NCBI RefSeq assembly: GCF_000018025.1
Contig: NC_009831.1
Span: 3,410,001 to 3,474,000, forward strand
Length of the DNA: 64,000 nucleotides
Direction: 5' to 3'
DNA from: Shewanella sediminis HAW-EB3
Lineage (GTDB): Bacteria > Pseudomonadota > Gammaproteobacteria > Enterobacterales > Shewanellaceae
Shown here: in pieces, positions 1 to 10,385 of the stretch
Position numbering within the stretch: position 1 is the stretch's first letter
Layout of the letters: each line of letters opens with the position of its first letter
Notes under the pieces: model-generated
The model's input: the letters and a program-made list of their open reading frames with translations, nothing else
What the model was told of the DNA's origin: nothing
The model's database searches: none
Translations under genes and position numbers: made by a program

Positions 1-1
1 G

Positions 2-1933
2 ATGGGTTTGCTCCTGGCCGTGGGCATGCTTATCGATAACGCCGTGGTGGTGACTGAGAGTGTATTGCAGGAGAAACAGGCACAAGCCAAGGGACAATCT
101 CTGGGACAAAGTACCGACTCTTGTGACGAGCAAGACGATGATGCAGTGCTCACCGGGGTCGATAAAGTCGCCCTTGCGGTGCTCGCCGGTACACTCACGA
201 CCGCTATCGTGTTCCTGCCCAATATCTTCGGTGTGAAGGTCGAACTGACTATCTTTCTCGAGCATGTGGCAATCGCTATCTGTATCTCTCTCGCCGCCTC
301 TCTGTTAGTGGCTAAAACCCTGCTGCCACTCATGCTGAGTCGTATGCATTTCGAAATAGATACTCAGAAGAGAGAGAGTAAGTTGCGAAGCTATTATCAT
401 CGCAGCCTGAAATGGATTTTATCCCACCCGCGCATATCAGGCGTCATAGCCCTGTGCATGCTCGCATCGACGGCATTGCCACTCAACATGGTTAAGCAAG
501 ATCAATCTGACGGTGAGGGAAACAACAAACTCTACATCAATTATCAGGTCGAAGGGCGTCATAGTCTGGATGTCACCGAAGCCATGATCACCAAGATGGA
601 AGATTACCTTTATGCCAATCAAGATAAATTTCAGATAGATTCTGTTTACAGCTACTTCTCGGCCGACCGTGGCCAATCTACCCTGATCCTCAATGAAGAT
701 GTTGAGATCGACATGAAAGCCCTGAAGAAAAGCATACGAGAAGGCTTTCCGAAGTTTTCGATTGCCAAACCTCAATTTGGCTGGGGCAGTGACAACAATG
801 GACTCAGGGTATCGCTAACGGGCCGCTCCACCAGCGATCTGATTAAGTTAAGTGAACAGGTGATCCCGTTACTTTCTTCGATAGAGGGGTTAACCGATGT
901 TAGATCTGAGCTCAGCGGTGCACAGCAGGAGGTGGTTATCCGTGTCGATCGTGAGATGGCTGCCAGGCTAGACCTTAAGCTCAATGAAGTCGCCTCGAGT
1001 ATCTCTATGGCGCTTCGTGGGACGCAGCTACGCTCTTTCCGTCACGATCCCAATGGAGAACTGCGTATCGAGATGTCGTTCGAGCAACAATGGCGCCTGT
1101 CGCTTGAGAAGCTCAAACAACTGCCGGTGATCAGAATTGATAACCGTGTCTACACTCTGGACAGTTTGGCTAAAATTGAGATATTGCCTCGATTTGACAC
1201 CATCAGACACTACGACAGACAAACGGCGCTATCGATCGGAGCCAACCTGGATGACCTAACCACAGAGGAAGCCCAGGAGAAGATAACTCAGGCGTTGGAG
1301 ACGATAAACTTTCCGGCTGGATACGGCTACTCCCTCAGGGGCGGTTTTCAGAAACAAGATGAAGATGAGGCGGTAATGGCGACGAATATGCTGCTTGCGA
1401 TTGCCATGATCTACATCGTTATGGCGGCCCTGTTTGAATCTTTACTGCTACCAACTGCAATTATCACCTCTATTCTGTTTTCAATAACCGGTGTCTTTTG
1501 GGCACTGCTGTTTACCGGAACCCCTATGTCTATTATGGCCATGATCGGTATCTTAATCTTGATGGGTATTGTCGTGAACAACGGCATCGTTTTAGTTGAC
1601 CAAATCAATCAGCTCTCACCCGATTTAGACAAGCTATCTGATACCATCAGTGAAGTGTGTCACTCGCGGCTGCGGCCTGTATTAATGACCGTTGGTACGA
1701 CAGTGCTCGGACTCGTACCTCTGGCTATGGGAGACACTCAACTCGGTGGCGGTGGTCCATCATATTCACCTATGGCCATTGCTATCATAGGTGGATTGAC
1801 GTTCTCAACCGTGACCAGCTTATATCTGGTTCCACTTTGCTATCAGGCGCTATACAGAATGCGATTCCGTGCGGCGATTAAACTGGGCCAGGCAGATCGC
1901 GTATCCAGACGTCTGCTGCCATGGACACAATAG
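2..1933 (+). CDS. RND efflux permease, C-terminal part (cut by window start)
   Basis: Inner-membrane proton-driven drug/metabolite exporter of the AcrB/MdtB (HAE1) type. The reading frame is open to the window edge, so roughly the first 390 residues of a usual 1030-residue protein are missing. The visible part starts in the conserved membrane segment with GMLIDNAVVVTES. It then has the second periplasmic porter domain and a last membrane block with GIVVNNGIVLVDQ, the duplicated counterpart of the first motif. A polar Q/D-rich insert of about 25 residues sits in the cytoplasmic loop after the first motif. The membrane-fusion partner is presumably upstream, outside the window. A rho-independent terminator follows. 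The substrate cannot be deduced. Confidence 0.93.
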   Translation: MGLLLAVGMLIDNAVVVTESVLQEKQAQAKGQSLGQSTDSCDEQDDDAVLTGVDKVALAVLAGTLTTAIVFLPNIFGVKVELTIFLEHVAIAICISLAASLLVAKTLLPLMLSRMHFEIDTQKRESKLRSYYHRSLKWILSHPRISGVIALCMLASTALPLNMVKQDQSDGEGNNKLYINYQVEGRHSLDVTEAMITKMEDYLYANQDKFQIDSVYSYFSADRGQSTLILNEDVEIDMKALKKSIREGFPKFSIAKPQFGWGSDNNGLRVSLTGRSTSDLIKLSEQVIPLLSSIEGLTDVRSELSGAQQEVVIRVDREMAARLDLKLNEVASSISMALRGTQLRSFRHDPNGELRIEMSFEQQWRLSLEKLKQLPVIRIDNRVYTLDSLAKIEILPRFDTIRHYDRQTALSIGANLDDLTTEEAQEKITQALETINFPAGYGYSLRGGFQKQDEDEAVMATNMLLAIAMIYIVMAALFESLLLPTAIITSILFSITGVFWALLFTGTPMSIMAMIGILILMGIVVNNGIVLVDQINQLSPDLDKLSDTISEVCHSRLRPVLMTVGTTVLGLVPLAMGDTQLGGGGPSYSPMAIAIIGGLTFSTVTSLYLVPLCYQALYRMRFRAAIKLGQADRVSRRLLPWTQ

Positions 1934-1960
1934 GCTTGAAAAGAATGCCATGAAGAGGAT

Positions 1961-1986
1961 AAAAGGCTGCGAGAGTAGCCTTTTTT
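1961..1986 (+). terminator. Rho-independent terminator after the RND permease
   Basis: An 8-bp stem (AAAAGGCT / AGCCTTTT) with an 8-nt loop is followed by a run of T on the plus strand, 28 bp after the permease stop codon. Confidence 0.8.
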
Positions 1987-2071
1987 ATTGCCGTACATTT
2001 GTTAACTTAATGTATGCACAACCTAATTTGATGGTAAGCTGACTGAAAAGAGATCGCTCAAGGCAGAGACA

Positions 2072-2935
2072 ATGAAAACAAAAATACTAACATTGCTATC
2101 GATAAGCTGTTTACTCTCCTCCCCGACCCTTGCCGATGACGACAGATTCAAGGATGTTGTCATCACACCACAAAAGCTCACGCAAACGAGTTACATGTTT
2201 ACCGGCTCAGGTGGCAATATTGGCGTCTCGGCCGGTAAAGACGGCATCCTCATTATTGATAATCAATTTGCCCCGCTGGCAGATAAGATCACCGCTGCCC
2301 TGTCGAGTATACAACCCGGAACACCTAAGTACGTGGTTAATACTCACTATCATGGAGACCATACCGGAGGTAACAACCTCTTCGGTATAAGCGGGATAAT
2401 TCTTGCTCATCACAATGTCCTTAAACGCCTATCATCAAACACAAGCTACCAGCCAAGTGCCCTACCCAGCATCACTTACCATGAGGGCACCACAATCCAT
2501 TTCAATGGGGACAGCTTACAACTGCTTCATATGGGGCCGGGTCATACCGACGGCGATAGTATTGTGCTCTGGGCGGATAACAGTGTGGTCCATATGGGCG
2601 ATCTGTTCTTTAAAGACAAGTACCCCTATATTGACCTTAAAGCGGGTGGCTCGGTAATGGGATACCGGGACAATGTGGCTATCGTTATCGACAAAATTGG
2701 CTCACAGACTAAGGTGATCCCGGGACATGGTGGACTTGCGACTAAAGACGATCTTATTCGCTTCAAGCAGATGATCGATGGATCGATTAATTGGATGGAG
2801 AGTCAGTTATCTGATGGAGCAACACTCCGGCAGGTACAAGAGAAGGGGCTACCAGAGCAATGGAAACACTGGGGCTGGTCGTTTATTTCAGAAGATAAAT
2901 GGATAGCCACCTTGTACGAAGGACTGAAGCGCTAA
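2072..2935 (+). CDS. Periplasmic metallo-beta-lactamase-fold hydrolase
   Basis: Zinc hydrolase of the MBL superfamily, 287 residues, with a Sec signal peptide (cleavage near residue 21, after PTLA). Visible metal ligands are HYHGDH (His92, His94, Asp96, His97), His158 in GPGHTDGD, Asp177 in MGDLFF and His219 in PGHGG, so the di-zinc site looks complete. The order and spacing resemble the secreted MBL-fold hydrolases found beside oxidoreductases and B-type enzymes, but the substrate is unknown. Real beta-lactamase activity cannot be claimed. It stands alone between two terminators and is convergent with ycaR. The ATG gives the signal peptide directly. Confidence 0.85.
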   Translation: MKTKILTLLSISCLLSSPTLADDDRFKDVVITPQKLTQTSYMFTGSGGNIGVSAGKDGILIIDNQFAPLADKITAALSSIQPGTPKYVVNTHYHGDHTGGNNLFGISGIILAHHNVLKRLSSNTSYQPSALPSITYHEGTTIHFNGDSLQLLHMGPGHTDGDSIVLWADNSVVHMGDLFFKDKYPYIDLKAGGSVMGYRDNVAIVIDKIGSQTKVIPGHGGLATKDDLIRFKQMIDGSINWMESQLSDGATLRQVQEKGLPEQWKHWGWSFISEDKWIATLYEGLKR

Positions 2936-2965
2936 CGGTGAGAGCACCGACTAAGCTTATAAATA

Positions 2966-2993
2966 CAAAAACGCCATCAAAGTGGCGTTTTTC
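2966..2993. terminator. Bidirectional terminator between the MBL gene and ycaR
   Basis: A 10-bp stem (AAAAACGCCA / TGGCGTTTTT) with a 6-nt loop has T runs on both strands, so it can serve the plus-strand hydrolase and the minus-strand lipid A operon. Confidence 0.8.
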
Positions 2994-3043
2994 TTATGAC
3001 CTATTTTCTTATAACCTAAATGTCGAAGCCGCGATAAAATAAA

Positions 3044-3226
3044 TTAAGCTTCGGCTTCTTGCCAGCGTTCGGCTTTATTTTCCAGTAAGACTGGGATCCC
3101 ATCATTGATCGGATAAGCCAGATGATCTGCCTTACAAATCAGTCGCTGTGATGACTTCTCATAATCAAGCTTACCTTTACACACAGGACAAGCCACGATC
3201 TCTAACAGTTTTTTATCAAACGACAT
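3044..3226 (-). CDS. ycaR: Trm112-like small zinc-ribbon protein YcaR
   Basis: A 60-residue protein of the UPF0434/Trm112 family. It begins [18 protein letters not shown], with one CPVC knuckle and the family's [13 protein letters not shown] segment. In E. coli ycaR lies between lpxK and kdsB. Here it is the last gene of the comEC-msbA-lpxK block (32 bp after lpxK), and kdsB does not follow. The biochemical role of bacterial members is not settled; eukaryotic Trm112 activates methyltransferases. A good family match despite the short length. Confidence 0.88.
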   Translation of the reverse strand: MSFDKKLLEIVACPVCKGKLDYEKSSQRLICKADHLAYPINDGIPVLLENKAERWQEAEA

Positions 3227-3258
3227 TGTTATTCCTTTTGGTATAAATATGACGACTG

Positions 3259-4272
3259 CTAACGTTTTAGTTTATCTAATATCAGCCGATCGAAATTTGA
3301 GGATAGCTTCGCATCAACGGGAAGATACCACCAGTTTTGTTTTGCAAAATCGCGACATTTAACCGCATCTTTCTCAGTCATTATGATGGGGAGATCACCG
3401 CAGAGTTCTGTGAGTTCCTCTTCGCAATAGGCTTGATGATCTTCAAATGCCTTAACACCATTTAAATTAAAACCCGCGTTAATCAGTGAGGTAAAAAAAC
3501 GTTGTGGATTACCGATACCGGCAATGGCAACCACAGCATCATTGAGAGCCGGAGGCTGTTCATTAGAGTGGGTGACAGGCTTTAACGCACTCGGTACCAG
3601 ACTCATAGCGTGCTCCCCCTCAATACTCTGACCGCCATTGACCACGACTGCATCCACTTTTTTAACGCGCCACAGCCCCTCTCTAAGGGGTCCTGCGGGC
3701 AATAGTGAGCCGTTTCCGAAGCGTCGATCTCCATCTAAAATCAATAACTCGATATCTCGCCCTAAAGCGTAATGTTGAAGCCCATCATCACTGATGATGA
3801 CGTCGACATTGAAATGGGTAAGTAAGTGCTCTCCCGCATCGATTCGATTGCGACCTATCACCATAGGTACTCCGGTTCGGCCAACGATCATGGCGGGTTC
3901 ATCACCCACATCCCGAGCCGCCATCGAAGGTAATACGCTTCTTACCCCTTCAAAGTTAACCCCATATCCGCGACTAATAACCCCAGGTTGGTACCCATGT
4001 CGCCTTAATAGCTCAACCAAATAGATAACCGTGGGGGTCTTACCACTTCCCCCCACCGTAATATTGCCGACAACGATGACAGGCACAGGTAATCTGGATT
4101 GTTTTTTTATTCCTATCTTAAATAAGCTACGACGCAGAGCGGTTATCGCTGCAAACAGGAGAGAGAGTGGCAAAAGCAGCAGCTGAATTATTTTTAACAG
4201 CAAAAAAAGGCCTTTAGACTGAGTGTCTAAAAAGCCTTTCGGATACCATAAACGATTTACAAATGCCTGCAT
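3259..4272 (-). CDS. lpxK: Tetraacyldisaccharide 4'-kinase
   Basis: LpxK phosphorylates the 4' position of the lipid A disaccharide precursor, the sixth step of lipid A synthesis, at the cytoplasmic face of the inner membrane. The 337-residue protein has an N-terminal membrane-associated helix (about residues 23-46) and the family P-loop [12 protein letters not shown] at residues 69-80. The conserved RGYG follows at about 101, and SDDGLQH carries family-typical acidic residues. It begins immediately after the msbA stop codon, so the two genes are translationally adjacent. Length and order are as in E. coli. Confidence 0.97.
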   Translation of the reverse strand: MQAFVNRLWYPKGFLDTQSKGLFLLLKIIQLLLLPLSLLFAAITALRRSLFKIGIKKQSRLPVPVIVVGNITVGGSGKTPTVIYLVELLRRHGYQPGVISRGYGVNFEGVRSVLPSMAARDVGDEPAMIVGRTGVPMVIGRNRIDAGEHLLTHFNVDVIISDDGLQHYALGRDIELLILDGDRRFGNGSLLPAGPLREGLWRVKKVDAVVVNGGQSIEGEHAMSLVPSALKPVTHSNEQPPALNDAVVAIAGIGNPQRFFTSLINAGFNLNGVKAFEDHQAYCEEELTELCGDLPIIMTEKDAVKCRDFAKQNWWYLPVDAKLSSNFDRLILDKLKR

Positions 4273-6087
4273 TTAGCTGCCGAACTGCATCTGATAAAGC
4301 TTAGCGTACATGCCGTCTTGCTCGAGCAGTGATTGGTGGTCTCCACGCTCAATAATCTGCCCCTGATCCACAACCAGGATTTGATCGGCACTTTCAATGG
4401 TAGAGAGGCGATGAGCAATCACAATCGAGGTGCGATTATGTCTTAAATTATCCAGTCCCAATTGAATCGCTTTCTCAGATTCGGTATCGAGGGCCGATGT
4501 TGCCTCATCTAAAATGAGTACCGGTGAATTACGTAAGATGGCTCTCGCGATAGCGATACGTTGCCTCTGTCCCCCGGACAGCATCACACCGTCTTCACCA
4601 ATTTGGGTATCTAATCCTTCAGGCAACTGTTCGATAAACTCCATCGCATGCGCTAATGTCGCCGCCTCAATGATCTGCTCTTTCGTCGCTTCGCCGGAAT
4701 AAGCGTAGGCAATGTTATTCGCAATGGAGTCGTTAAACAGCGTCACCTGCTGGGATACCAATGCCACCTGGTCCCGCAAACAGGTGAGCGTGTAATCATC
4801 GATATTAACGCCATCCAATGTGATCTTGCCTTCACTCAGCCCGGTGTAAAAACGGGTGACTAAGTTTGCGATGGTCGATTTACCGGAACCGGAGCGCCCA
4901 ACCAGAGCAATAGTTTTGCCCTGTTCGACGGTAAAGTTAATATCCTTCAACGCAGCCTTTTCTTGCCCCGGATAGCTGAAGTTAACCTGATTAAAGCTGA
5001 GATCGCCTTGGACTCTCTCAACTTGGTAGGTCCCGTTATCGACCTCAGGAGAGGTATCCAATAACTCAAAAACCGTCGTACATGCCGCAATACCGCGCTG
5101 GAATTCGGCATTGACTCGCGTTAAGTTTTTAATCGGTTGAAGCATGGCTAACATGGCGCCGAGAATGGTCGCGAATGTTCCGGCGGTTAGCTCAGCTTTG
5201 AGGCTATCTATGCTGGCTGCGTACAGGACAAATGCTAAAGCAAATGACCCAATGATCATCACCAATGGCTGGCTTACAGATTGTGCCATCGCTAACTTCA
5301 TTGTCTGATAACGATTTTGATCGTTGACCTTCAAAAAACGCGCAGCTTCGGTTTCTTGCCCACCGAATGAAAGCACATTTTTATGCCCTTTGAGCATCTG
5401 TTCTGTGGCGGCGGTGACATTTCCCATTGCCGCCTGAATATTCTTAGACACTTTTCTGAAGCGTTTGCTGACCGTAGCGATCACATAACCGATTATCGGT
5501 CCAATGACTAAGATACAAAGCGAGAGTTTCCAGGAGTAATAAAACATGATCCCCAACATTCCAATCACTGTGATACTGTCACGAATAATGGTGATCATCG
5601 CACTGCCTGTCGCGCGGGCTATCTGCTCTGTATCGTAGGTCACTCTTGAGATGAGGTTACCTGTATTCTCACTGTCCATATAGCTTACCGGTAACGTAAG
5701 ATAATGTTCGAATACCTGCTGACGCATGTCCATAATGAGTCTGGCACTCATATACGAGATACTGTAGGTCGAGACAAAGTTAGCTAAACCGCGCAGAGTA
5801 AAGAGCCCTATCACGACAAAAGGGGCATAAAAGAGAACTTCATTGTCGGCATTAAAGCCGCCACTCGTACCTAGATCTAAAGTATTGATGTTTGAAGTTG
5901 CTTGACCCGCCTGGCCACCGAAGCCCTCATCGATAAAAGGTTTTATGACCGCAATGAATGTCGCATCAACAAGTGCGTATGTTGCCAGTCCAAGCACGGC
6001 AAAAACAAAAACAGCCTTTAATGGCTTAAGGTAACCGAGTAGCCGTCTAAAAACGGTCCAAACTTCACTTTTAGTTGATTCTGTCAT
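4273..6087 (-). CDS. msbA: Lipid A export ABC transporter MsbA
   Basis: Half-transporter that flips lipid A core across the inner membrane. The 604-residue protein has a six-helix membrane domain (residues about 20-330) fused to an ATPase domain. Walker A GRSGSGKST is at 397-405, signature LSGGQ at 503-507, Walker B LILDE at 524-528 and the switch His at 559. Relative to E. coli MsbA there is a modest insertion after the first helix (about residues 56-82, Gly/Asn rich) in the periplasmic loop. It lies 32 bp after comEC and directly before lpxK, whose product makes its substrate. Confidence 0.97.
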   Translation of the reverse strand: MTESTKSEVWTVFRRLLGYLKPLKAVFVFAVLGLATYALVDATFIAVIKPFIDEGFGGQAGQATSNINTLDLGTSGGFNADNEVLFYAPFVVIGLFTLRGLANFVSTYSISYMSARLIMDMRQQVFEHYLTLPVSYMDSENTGNLISRVTYDTEQIARATGSAMITIIRDSITVIGMLGIMFYYSWKLSLCILVIGPIIGYVIATVSKRFRKVSKNIQAAMGNVTAATEQMLKGHKNVLSFGGQETEAARFLKVNDQNRYQTMKLAMAQSVSQPLVMIIGSFALAFVLYAASIDSLKAELTAGTFATILGAMLAMLQPIKNLTRVNAEFQRGIAACTTVFELLDTSPEVDNGTYQVERVQGDLSFNQVNFSYPGQEKAALKDINFTVEQGKTIALVGRSGSGKSTIANLVTRFYTGLSEGKITLDGVNIDDYTLTCLRDQVALVSQQVTLFNDSIANNIAYAYSGEATKEQIIEAATLAHAMEFIEQLPEGLDTQIGEDGVMLSGGQRQRIAIARAILRNSPVLILDEATSALDTESEKAIQLGLDNLRHNRTSIVIAHRLSTIESADQILVVDQGQIIERGDHQSLLEQDGMYAKLYQMQFGS

Positions 6088-6119
6088 TGATGCTTCTATA
6101 GAAGTGGAAAACGAGCATT

Positions 6120-8423
6120 CTACTCTGGATCGGCCAACTCGCCAAACCTAAACAATCCGTTGTACCAAAATGGCGCAAGATCTGTTCGATATGATTTAAT
6201 TTGCCGCGGTTCGTGGTTAAAAAGCACACTGATTTGTCCCTCTCTTCCCGAGATCAGCATCTCACTTCCACTCAGTTTATATCGATTAACGACATCCTGC
6301 TTGGGAAAACCATAGCGATTATTAAACCCTGATGGGAATAATACCAGCTCAGGAGAGACACTCTTGATAAATGCTTGAGTAGAGGAGGTTCTGCTTCCAT
6401 GGTGAGGTGCGATAAGCACTTCACTTTGTAATGACAAACCTTCATTTAGCATCGCCCACTCGCCTCGCACCTCAATATCTCCGGGCAGAAGCAACCGGTG
6501 ATAGCCATCGCTCACACTCAATACACATGAACCATCGTTGCCTCCCTGGGCCTGTTTCGGACCTAAAACTTTAATCTCTAGTCCATACCAGCTGAACCCT
6601 TTTGGACGACAATTTATATCCGAAAACTCAACAAGATCGGTGATCACTTTGACACTTGGATATGCTTCAATGAGTTTATTGGCACCACCGGCATGGTCAT
6701 TATCACCGTGGCTAAGCACAAGATAATCTACATCGCTTATCCCTCTGGAATAGAGGAAGGGAAGAATGACCCGTTCAGCATAGCTAAAATTGTCACCATA
6801 GGCCGCCCCGGTATCGTATACCCATGCCCGACCCGTTTTTTCTATCACAACACAGAGCCCCTGACCGACATCGAGCAGATGAACTCGCCATTCATGATGA
6901 GTCATAGGTACGAGTCGACTCCATAGGGTTAACAACGCGGGCAAGAGAAAAACTGAAGAGACGAGCTTCCACTTTACTTTTATCGAATGTGTGATTAGCC
7001 ACAAGCCCATAAGGCCCAATGCAAACGCCATAATCATCTTGTCAGAGATAGGAAACCAGGCCGACGGTAACTGCTTGAAGATGGTGAAAGCATAAAGCAT
7101 TGGAGCCAGGCTGATATCGACAATAGCGAAGATACCACTTAGCTCAAATCCTATAGCCATAGCTGCGCCCCACATAACAAGGCTCAGGATAGATAGAGGG
7201 ATCACCACTATGCTGAACCAGGGAACAAACAGAAAATTAAACAATAAACCATAAGGCGACATGCCCCCAAAGAACAGGGCTTGTAACAGCCCTAAACCTA
7301 AGCTTAGTCGCCATTGAATTGACCAGAAAAGAGTGAATTTTTGCCTAAAGCCCTGCCACCTTGAGTGCTCGGTATTAATATTTGAAATTGATACTTGTGT
7401 GCGACTTATCGTGAGTAAAATAATCGATAAGGCTAAAAATGAGAGCCAAAAACCGGCACTCAAACAGCAGAAAGGGTCGAAGAGTAACAGCAGAAACATC
7501 GCTGCTAACAGCCGCTCCCAGGGCGAGGAAAATCGTTTTATCGTGCTTAGTATCAGTAACAACAGCAGCATCACCAGCGCTCGCTGGGTTGGCAAGGCAA
7601 AACCGGCAAGGTAGGCATACATAGTACAAATGATTGCAGATAACATAGCCGCAAGCAGTAAGTTACGCCGACCGAACTGAGGCGAGCAATAACTGAGCAG
7701 GGAAAATGTCCCCATAAAAGCCCATGCGGCAACAACGGAAAGGTGCAGGCCCGAGATAGCAACTAAATGACCGGAGCCCGTAACCCTCAGAGAATGCCAG
7801 CGGTCACTCGCGATAAGACTCTTATCACCGAGTAATAGGGCTAAAATCAGATCGCCACTCTCTAATAATCTAAGATGCGGCATAAGCTCTGTGATGATTT
7901 TAGCTCTGACCGAGTGACTGACACTCAACCGTCTCCCGCCTTGCACACTCCCCTTCCCCACTATATGGCGACTAAGAAGCGCTTTTTGCTGATTATATCC
8001 CCCTTGGTTCAGTACACTGGTAATAGGCTTGGCTTTAATCTCAAACTCCCAGATCTCTCCGAGTTGTATTTTGGGTGCTTTCTTCCAACTTATTCGTAAG
8101 TTTTTTGACAATAATTCACTCGAACTTGATCTCAACAACCGAATATCCATACTAAGCCAGTCGCTGTTTTGACTAACTAGTGATATGATTTCGCCCCTCA
8201 CGACGAGATTCTGCTCTGTATTTAGCGGTTCCCATGTCAGTAATTGCTGGGCATAGATTGATATCCAAGCGACAGCCAGCAACGCTCCTGCAATAATAGG
8301 CAGACGCCTAAGCAAGATAGTTCCGCTCAACACAAATGCGGGAAGCAAGAGTAGAGGTGGCAGTGACGGCCATAGCATCGCACTGAGAATTATGGCACTG
8401 AAGCCAAACATAAATCGGTTCAT
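6120..8423 (-). CDS. comEC: DNA internalization channel protein ComEC/Rec2
   Basis: Polytopic inner-membrane protein that carries single-stranded DNA into the cytoplasm during natural transformation. Order: N-terminal helices and a DUF4131-like region, the competence membrane domain with the family motif SGLHLSVVA (GSGHLVAISGLH region), and a C-terminal metallo-beta-lactamase-like domain with HGDNDHAGG. From the ATG at 8423 it has 767 residues, close to E. coli YcaI. An upstream ATG at 8474 would add 17 residues and overlap the divergent DUF2062 gene. Neither start has a clear Shine-Dalgarno sequence, so the shorter form is chosen because it begins right before the first helix. Confidence 0.92.
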   Translation of the reverse strand: MNRFMFGFSAIILSAMLWPSLPPLLLLPAFVLSGTILLRRLPIIAGALLAVAWISIYAQQLLTWEPLNTEQNLVVRGEIISLVSQNSDWLSMDIRLLRSSSSELLSKNLRISWKKAPKIQLGEIWEFEIKAKPITSVLNQGGYNQQKALLSRHIVGKGSVQGGRRLSVSHSVRAKIITELMPHLRLLESGDLILALLLGDKSLIASDRWHSLRVTGSGHLVAISGLHLSVVAAWAFMGTFSLLSYCSPQFGRRNLLLAAMLSAIICTMYAYLAGFALPTQRALVMLLLLLILSTIKRFSSPWERLLAAMFLLLLFDPFCCLSAGFWLSFLALSIILLTISRTQVSISNINTEHSRWQGFRQKFTLFWSIQWRLSLGLGLLQALFFGGMSPYGLLFNFLFVPWFSIVVIPLSILSLVMWGAAMAIGFELSGIFAIVDISLAPMLYAFTIFKQLPSAWFPISDKMIMAFALGLMGLWLITHSIKVKWKLVSSVFLLPALLTLWSRLVPMTHHEWRVHLLDVGQGLCVVIEKTGRAWVYDTGAAYGDNFSYAERVILPFLYSRGISDVDYLVLSHGDNDHAGGANKLIEAYPSVKVITDLVEFSDINCRPKGFSWYGLEIKVLGPKQAQGGNDGSCVLSVSDGYHRLLLPGDIEVRGEWAMLNEGLSLQSEVLIAPHHGSRTSSTQAFIKSVSPELVLFPSGFNNRYGFPKQDVVNRYKLSGSEMLISGREGQISVLFNHEPRQIKSYRTDLAPFWYNGLFRFGELADPE

Positions 8424-8454
8424 ACTGAATAAGTTAAGACAGCAATAACAATTT

Positions 8455-8961
8455 ATGCCAAAAAAAATCATCAAAAAGTTTATGCCAAAACCCGAAACTC
8501 TGCAGAATCACAAGCATTTGCAGATGTTTGGAAAGTGGCTCCACAAGCCTAACTTATGGGCGCTAAACAGACGTTCTGCGCCGGCGGCATTTGCGGTAGG
8601 TTTGTTTGTAGCATGGATACCTATGCCATTTCAGATGGTGCTCGCTGCAGCATTAGCGATCATCTTTAACTGCAATATTCCTATTGCCGTAGCCTTGGTT
8701 TGGATCACTAATCCGTTCACTATGCCATTTATGTTCTACGCCGCTTACCTACTAGGTGCCAAGCTTCTTAACCACCCCACGCAAGATTTTGCTTTCGAAG
8801 CCAACTGGCAATGGGTAGAAGCGTCAATCTCGACTATCGGCCCTCCATTTCTTTTAGGCTGTCTGGTTCTGGGGACGATTTTCGCTATCGTAGGCTTCTT
8901 CTTAATAAAAACGCTGTGGAAATATTCCATATTGTTTAAATGGATCAAGCGCAAAAATTAA
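8455..8961 (+). CDS. DUF2062 membrane protein
   Basis: A 168-residue integral membrane protein of the DUF2062 family. Family features visible are the segment APAAFAVGLFVAWIPMPFQM, the ITNPFTMPFMFYAAY helix and a C-terminal hydrophobic helix followed by KWIKRKN. A basic N-terminus (MPKKIIKKF) precedes the first helix. The function is unknown; related domains occur beside glycosyltransferases. It is divergent from comEC with only about 31 bp between the chosen start codons, so the two promoters must overlap the opposite coding starts. Confidence 0.85.
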   Translation: MPKKIIKKFMPKPETLQNHKHLQMFGKWLHKPNLWALNRRSAPAAFAVGLFVAWIPMPFQMVLAAALAIIFNCNIPIAVALVWITNPFTMPFMFYAAYLLGAKLLNHPTQDFAFEANWQWVEASISTIGPPFLLGCLVLGTIFAIVGFFLIKTLWKYSILFKWIKRKN

Positions 8962-9125
8962 GCTCAACAGAGCCACGCCAAGACTAATTGACAGTTTGAT
9001 TCAGACTCTTTCAGCCTTAACCTCGATAAAGATGCAAGAAGCAAGAAAGGATATTGCGGGGGAGAGGAATGCGGGAGCATCACACAGATGTGACGCCCCG
9101 AATTATCAATCTTCTATGCCGTGAT

Positions 9126-10385
9126 CTATCTGCCCGCTAATGCGCGTGCTGGAGCGGTTTGACTGGCTTTCCAGGCAGGATAGAGTGTCGCGATGAGACT
9201 CATGATGAAGGCCAGTAATATCACTAAAGTCACATCTGACAGATGCAGCTGTGAAGGCAGAAAATCGATAAAATAGACATCTGCAGATAGCAACTGAATG
9301 CCCAAAACATCTTCGATTGCCTTGGCGATAACGCTGAGATTTTCAGCAATAATGGCACCAAGCCCTCCACCGATAACACAGCCTAAAAGACCATTCAGCG
9401 CTCCCTGCACGATAAAGATATTCATGATTGAAATACGCTTCATCCCCATAGTGAGCAAGATGGCAATTTCAGACTGCTTATCACGCACGGCCATCACTAA
9501 GGTCGATACGATATTAAAACAGGCAACCGCGATTACGAGCGCCAGTACCAGATACATAACGCCGCGCACCAGCTGAATATCCTGATACAGATTTCCCTGA
9601 GTACGGGTCCAATCATTGAGGTAGAGGTATTGCTCCTGGCTGTAACCCAGTTCTCTGATCAATCTTGGCGCATCGAATACCTGCTGTGTTTTGATTCTGA
9701 CACCTGATACATCGTCGCCCATTTTCAGTATTGAAGCGGCATATTGCATAGGAATATAGGCGGTGGTGAGATCCAATGACCCACCGAGTTCAAACACGCC
9801 TGCAACGGTAAATCGATAACTTTTTGCTGCACCAATTCGAGAGCCGCTTCTGTTTTTACCACTGATATCAGGCATATATAAACTTAGGGCGTCGCCGACA
9901 TCTAACCCTAAAGATTCGGCCAGACTCTTGCCTAATACAATATTATTCGCATCATGTTGAGCCAATTTGGACCATGTCGATGTCGACATAAATTCAGAAA
10001 TTTTTGATACCTTCGCCTCTTCGATGGTATCGATTCCCAGAATGCTTAATCCTTGAAACCCTCCCGGCTTCTGAACCAAGCCTTGAAGTCGTATAAAGGG
10101 GGCCGCCGCCACAATGCCGGGGATCTTATTAGCATCATCAGCGATAGCTTGCCAACTATGTATCGGCTCATTGACGCCGCTCAACTCGGCGTGTGCAACT
10201 ACACCGAGTAACCTTGTTTCGAGTTCACTCTCAAAACCGTTCATCGCAGAGAGCACGATAATCAACACCGCAACGCCTAAGGCGATACCCGCTGTCGAAG
10301 CAAAGGAGATAAAACTGATGAATCGATTAGACTGGCGAGCCAGATAAAAGCGCCAGCCAACCCAGAAAGAGAGCAGCTGACTCAT
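9126..10385 (-). CDS. lolE: Lipoprotein-releasing ABC permease LolE
   Basis: Membrane subunit of LolCDE, which releases outer-membrane lipoproteins from the inner membrane to LolA. The 419-residue protein has an N-terminal helix (AGIALGVAVLIIVLSAMNGFE), a large periplasmic domain, and three C-terminal helices of the FtsX-like permease domain. It ends with the family segment LYPAWKASQTAPARALAGR. It is the last gene of lolC-lolD-lolE and its start overlaps the lolD stop by 4 bp, which suggests coupled translation. LolC and LolE are homologous; this one is called LolE by position. Confidence 0.93.
   Translation of the reverse strand: MSQLLSFWVGWRFYLARQSNRFISFISFASTAGIALGVAVLIIVLSAMNGFESELETRLLGVVAHAELSGVNEPIHSWQAIADDANKIPGIVAAAPFIRLQGLVQKPGGFQGLSILGIDTIEEAKVSKISEFMSTSTWSKLAQHDANNIVLGKSLAESLGLDVGDALSLYMPDISGKNRSGSRIGAAKSYRFTVAGVFELGGSLDLTTAYIPMQYAASILKMGDDVSGVRIKTQQVFDAPRLIRELGYSQEQYLYLNDWTRTQGNLYQDIQLVRGVMYLVLALVIAVACFNIVSTLVMAVRDKQSEIAILLTMGMKRISIMNIFIVQGALNGLLGCVIGGGLGAIIAENLSVIAKAIEDVLGIQLLSADVYFIDFLPSQLHLSDVTLVILLAFIMSLIATLYPAWKASQTAPARALAGR

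Noticed and set aside
2072..2935. Antibiotic-resistance beta-lactamase
   Set aside because: The zinc ligands fit the general MBL fold only; there is no specific evidence for beta-lactam hydrolysis.
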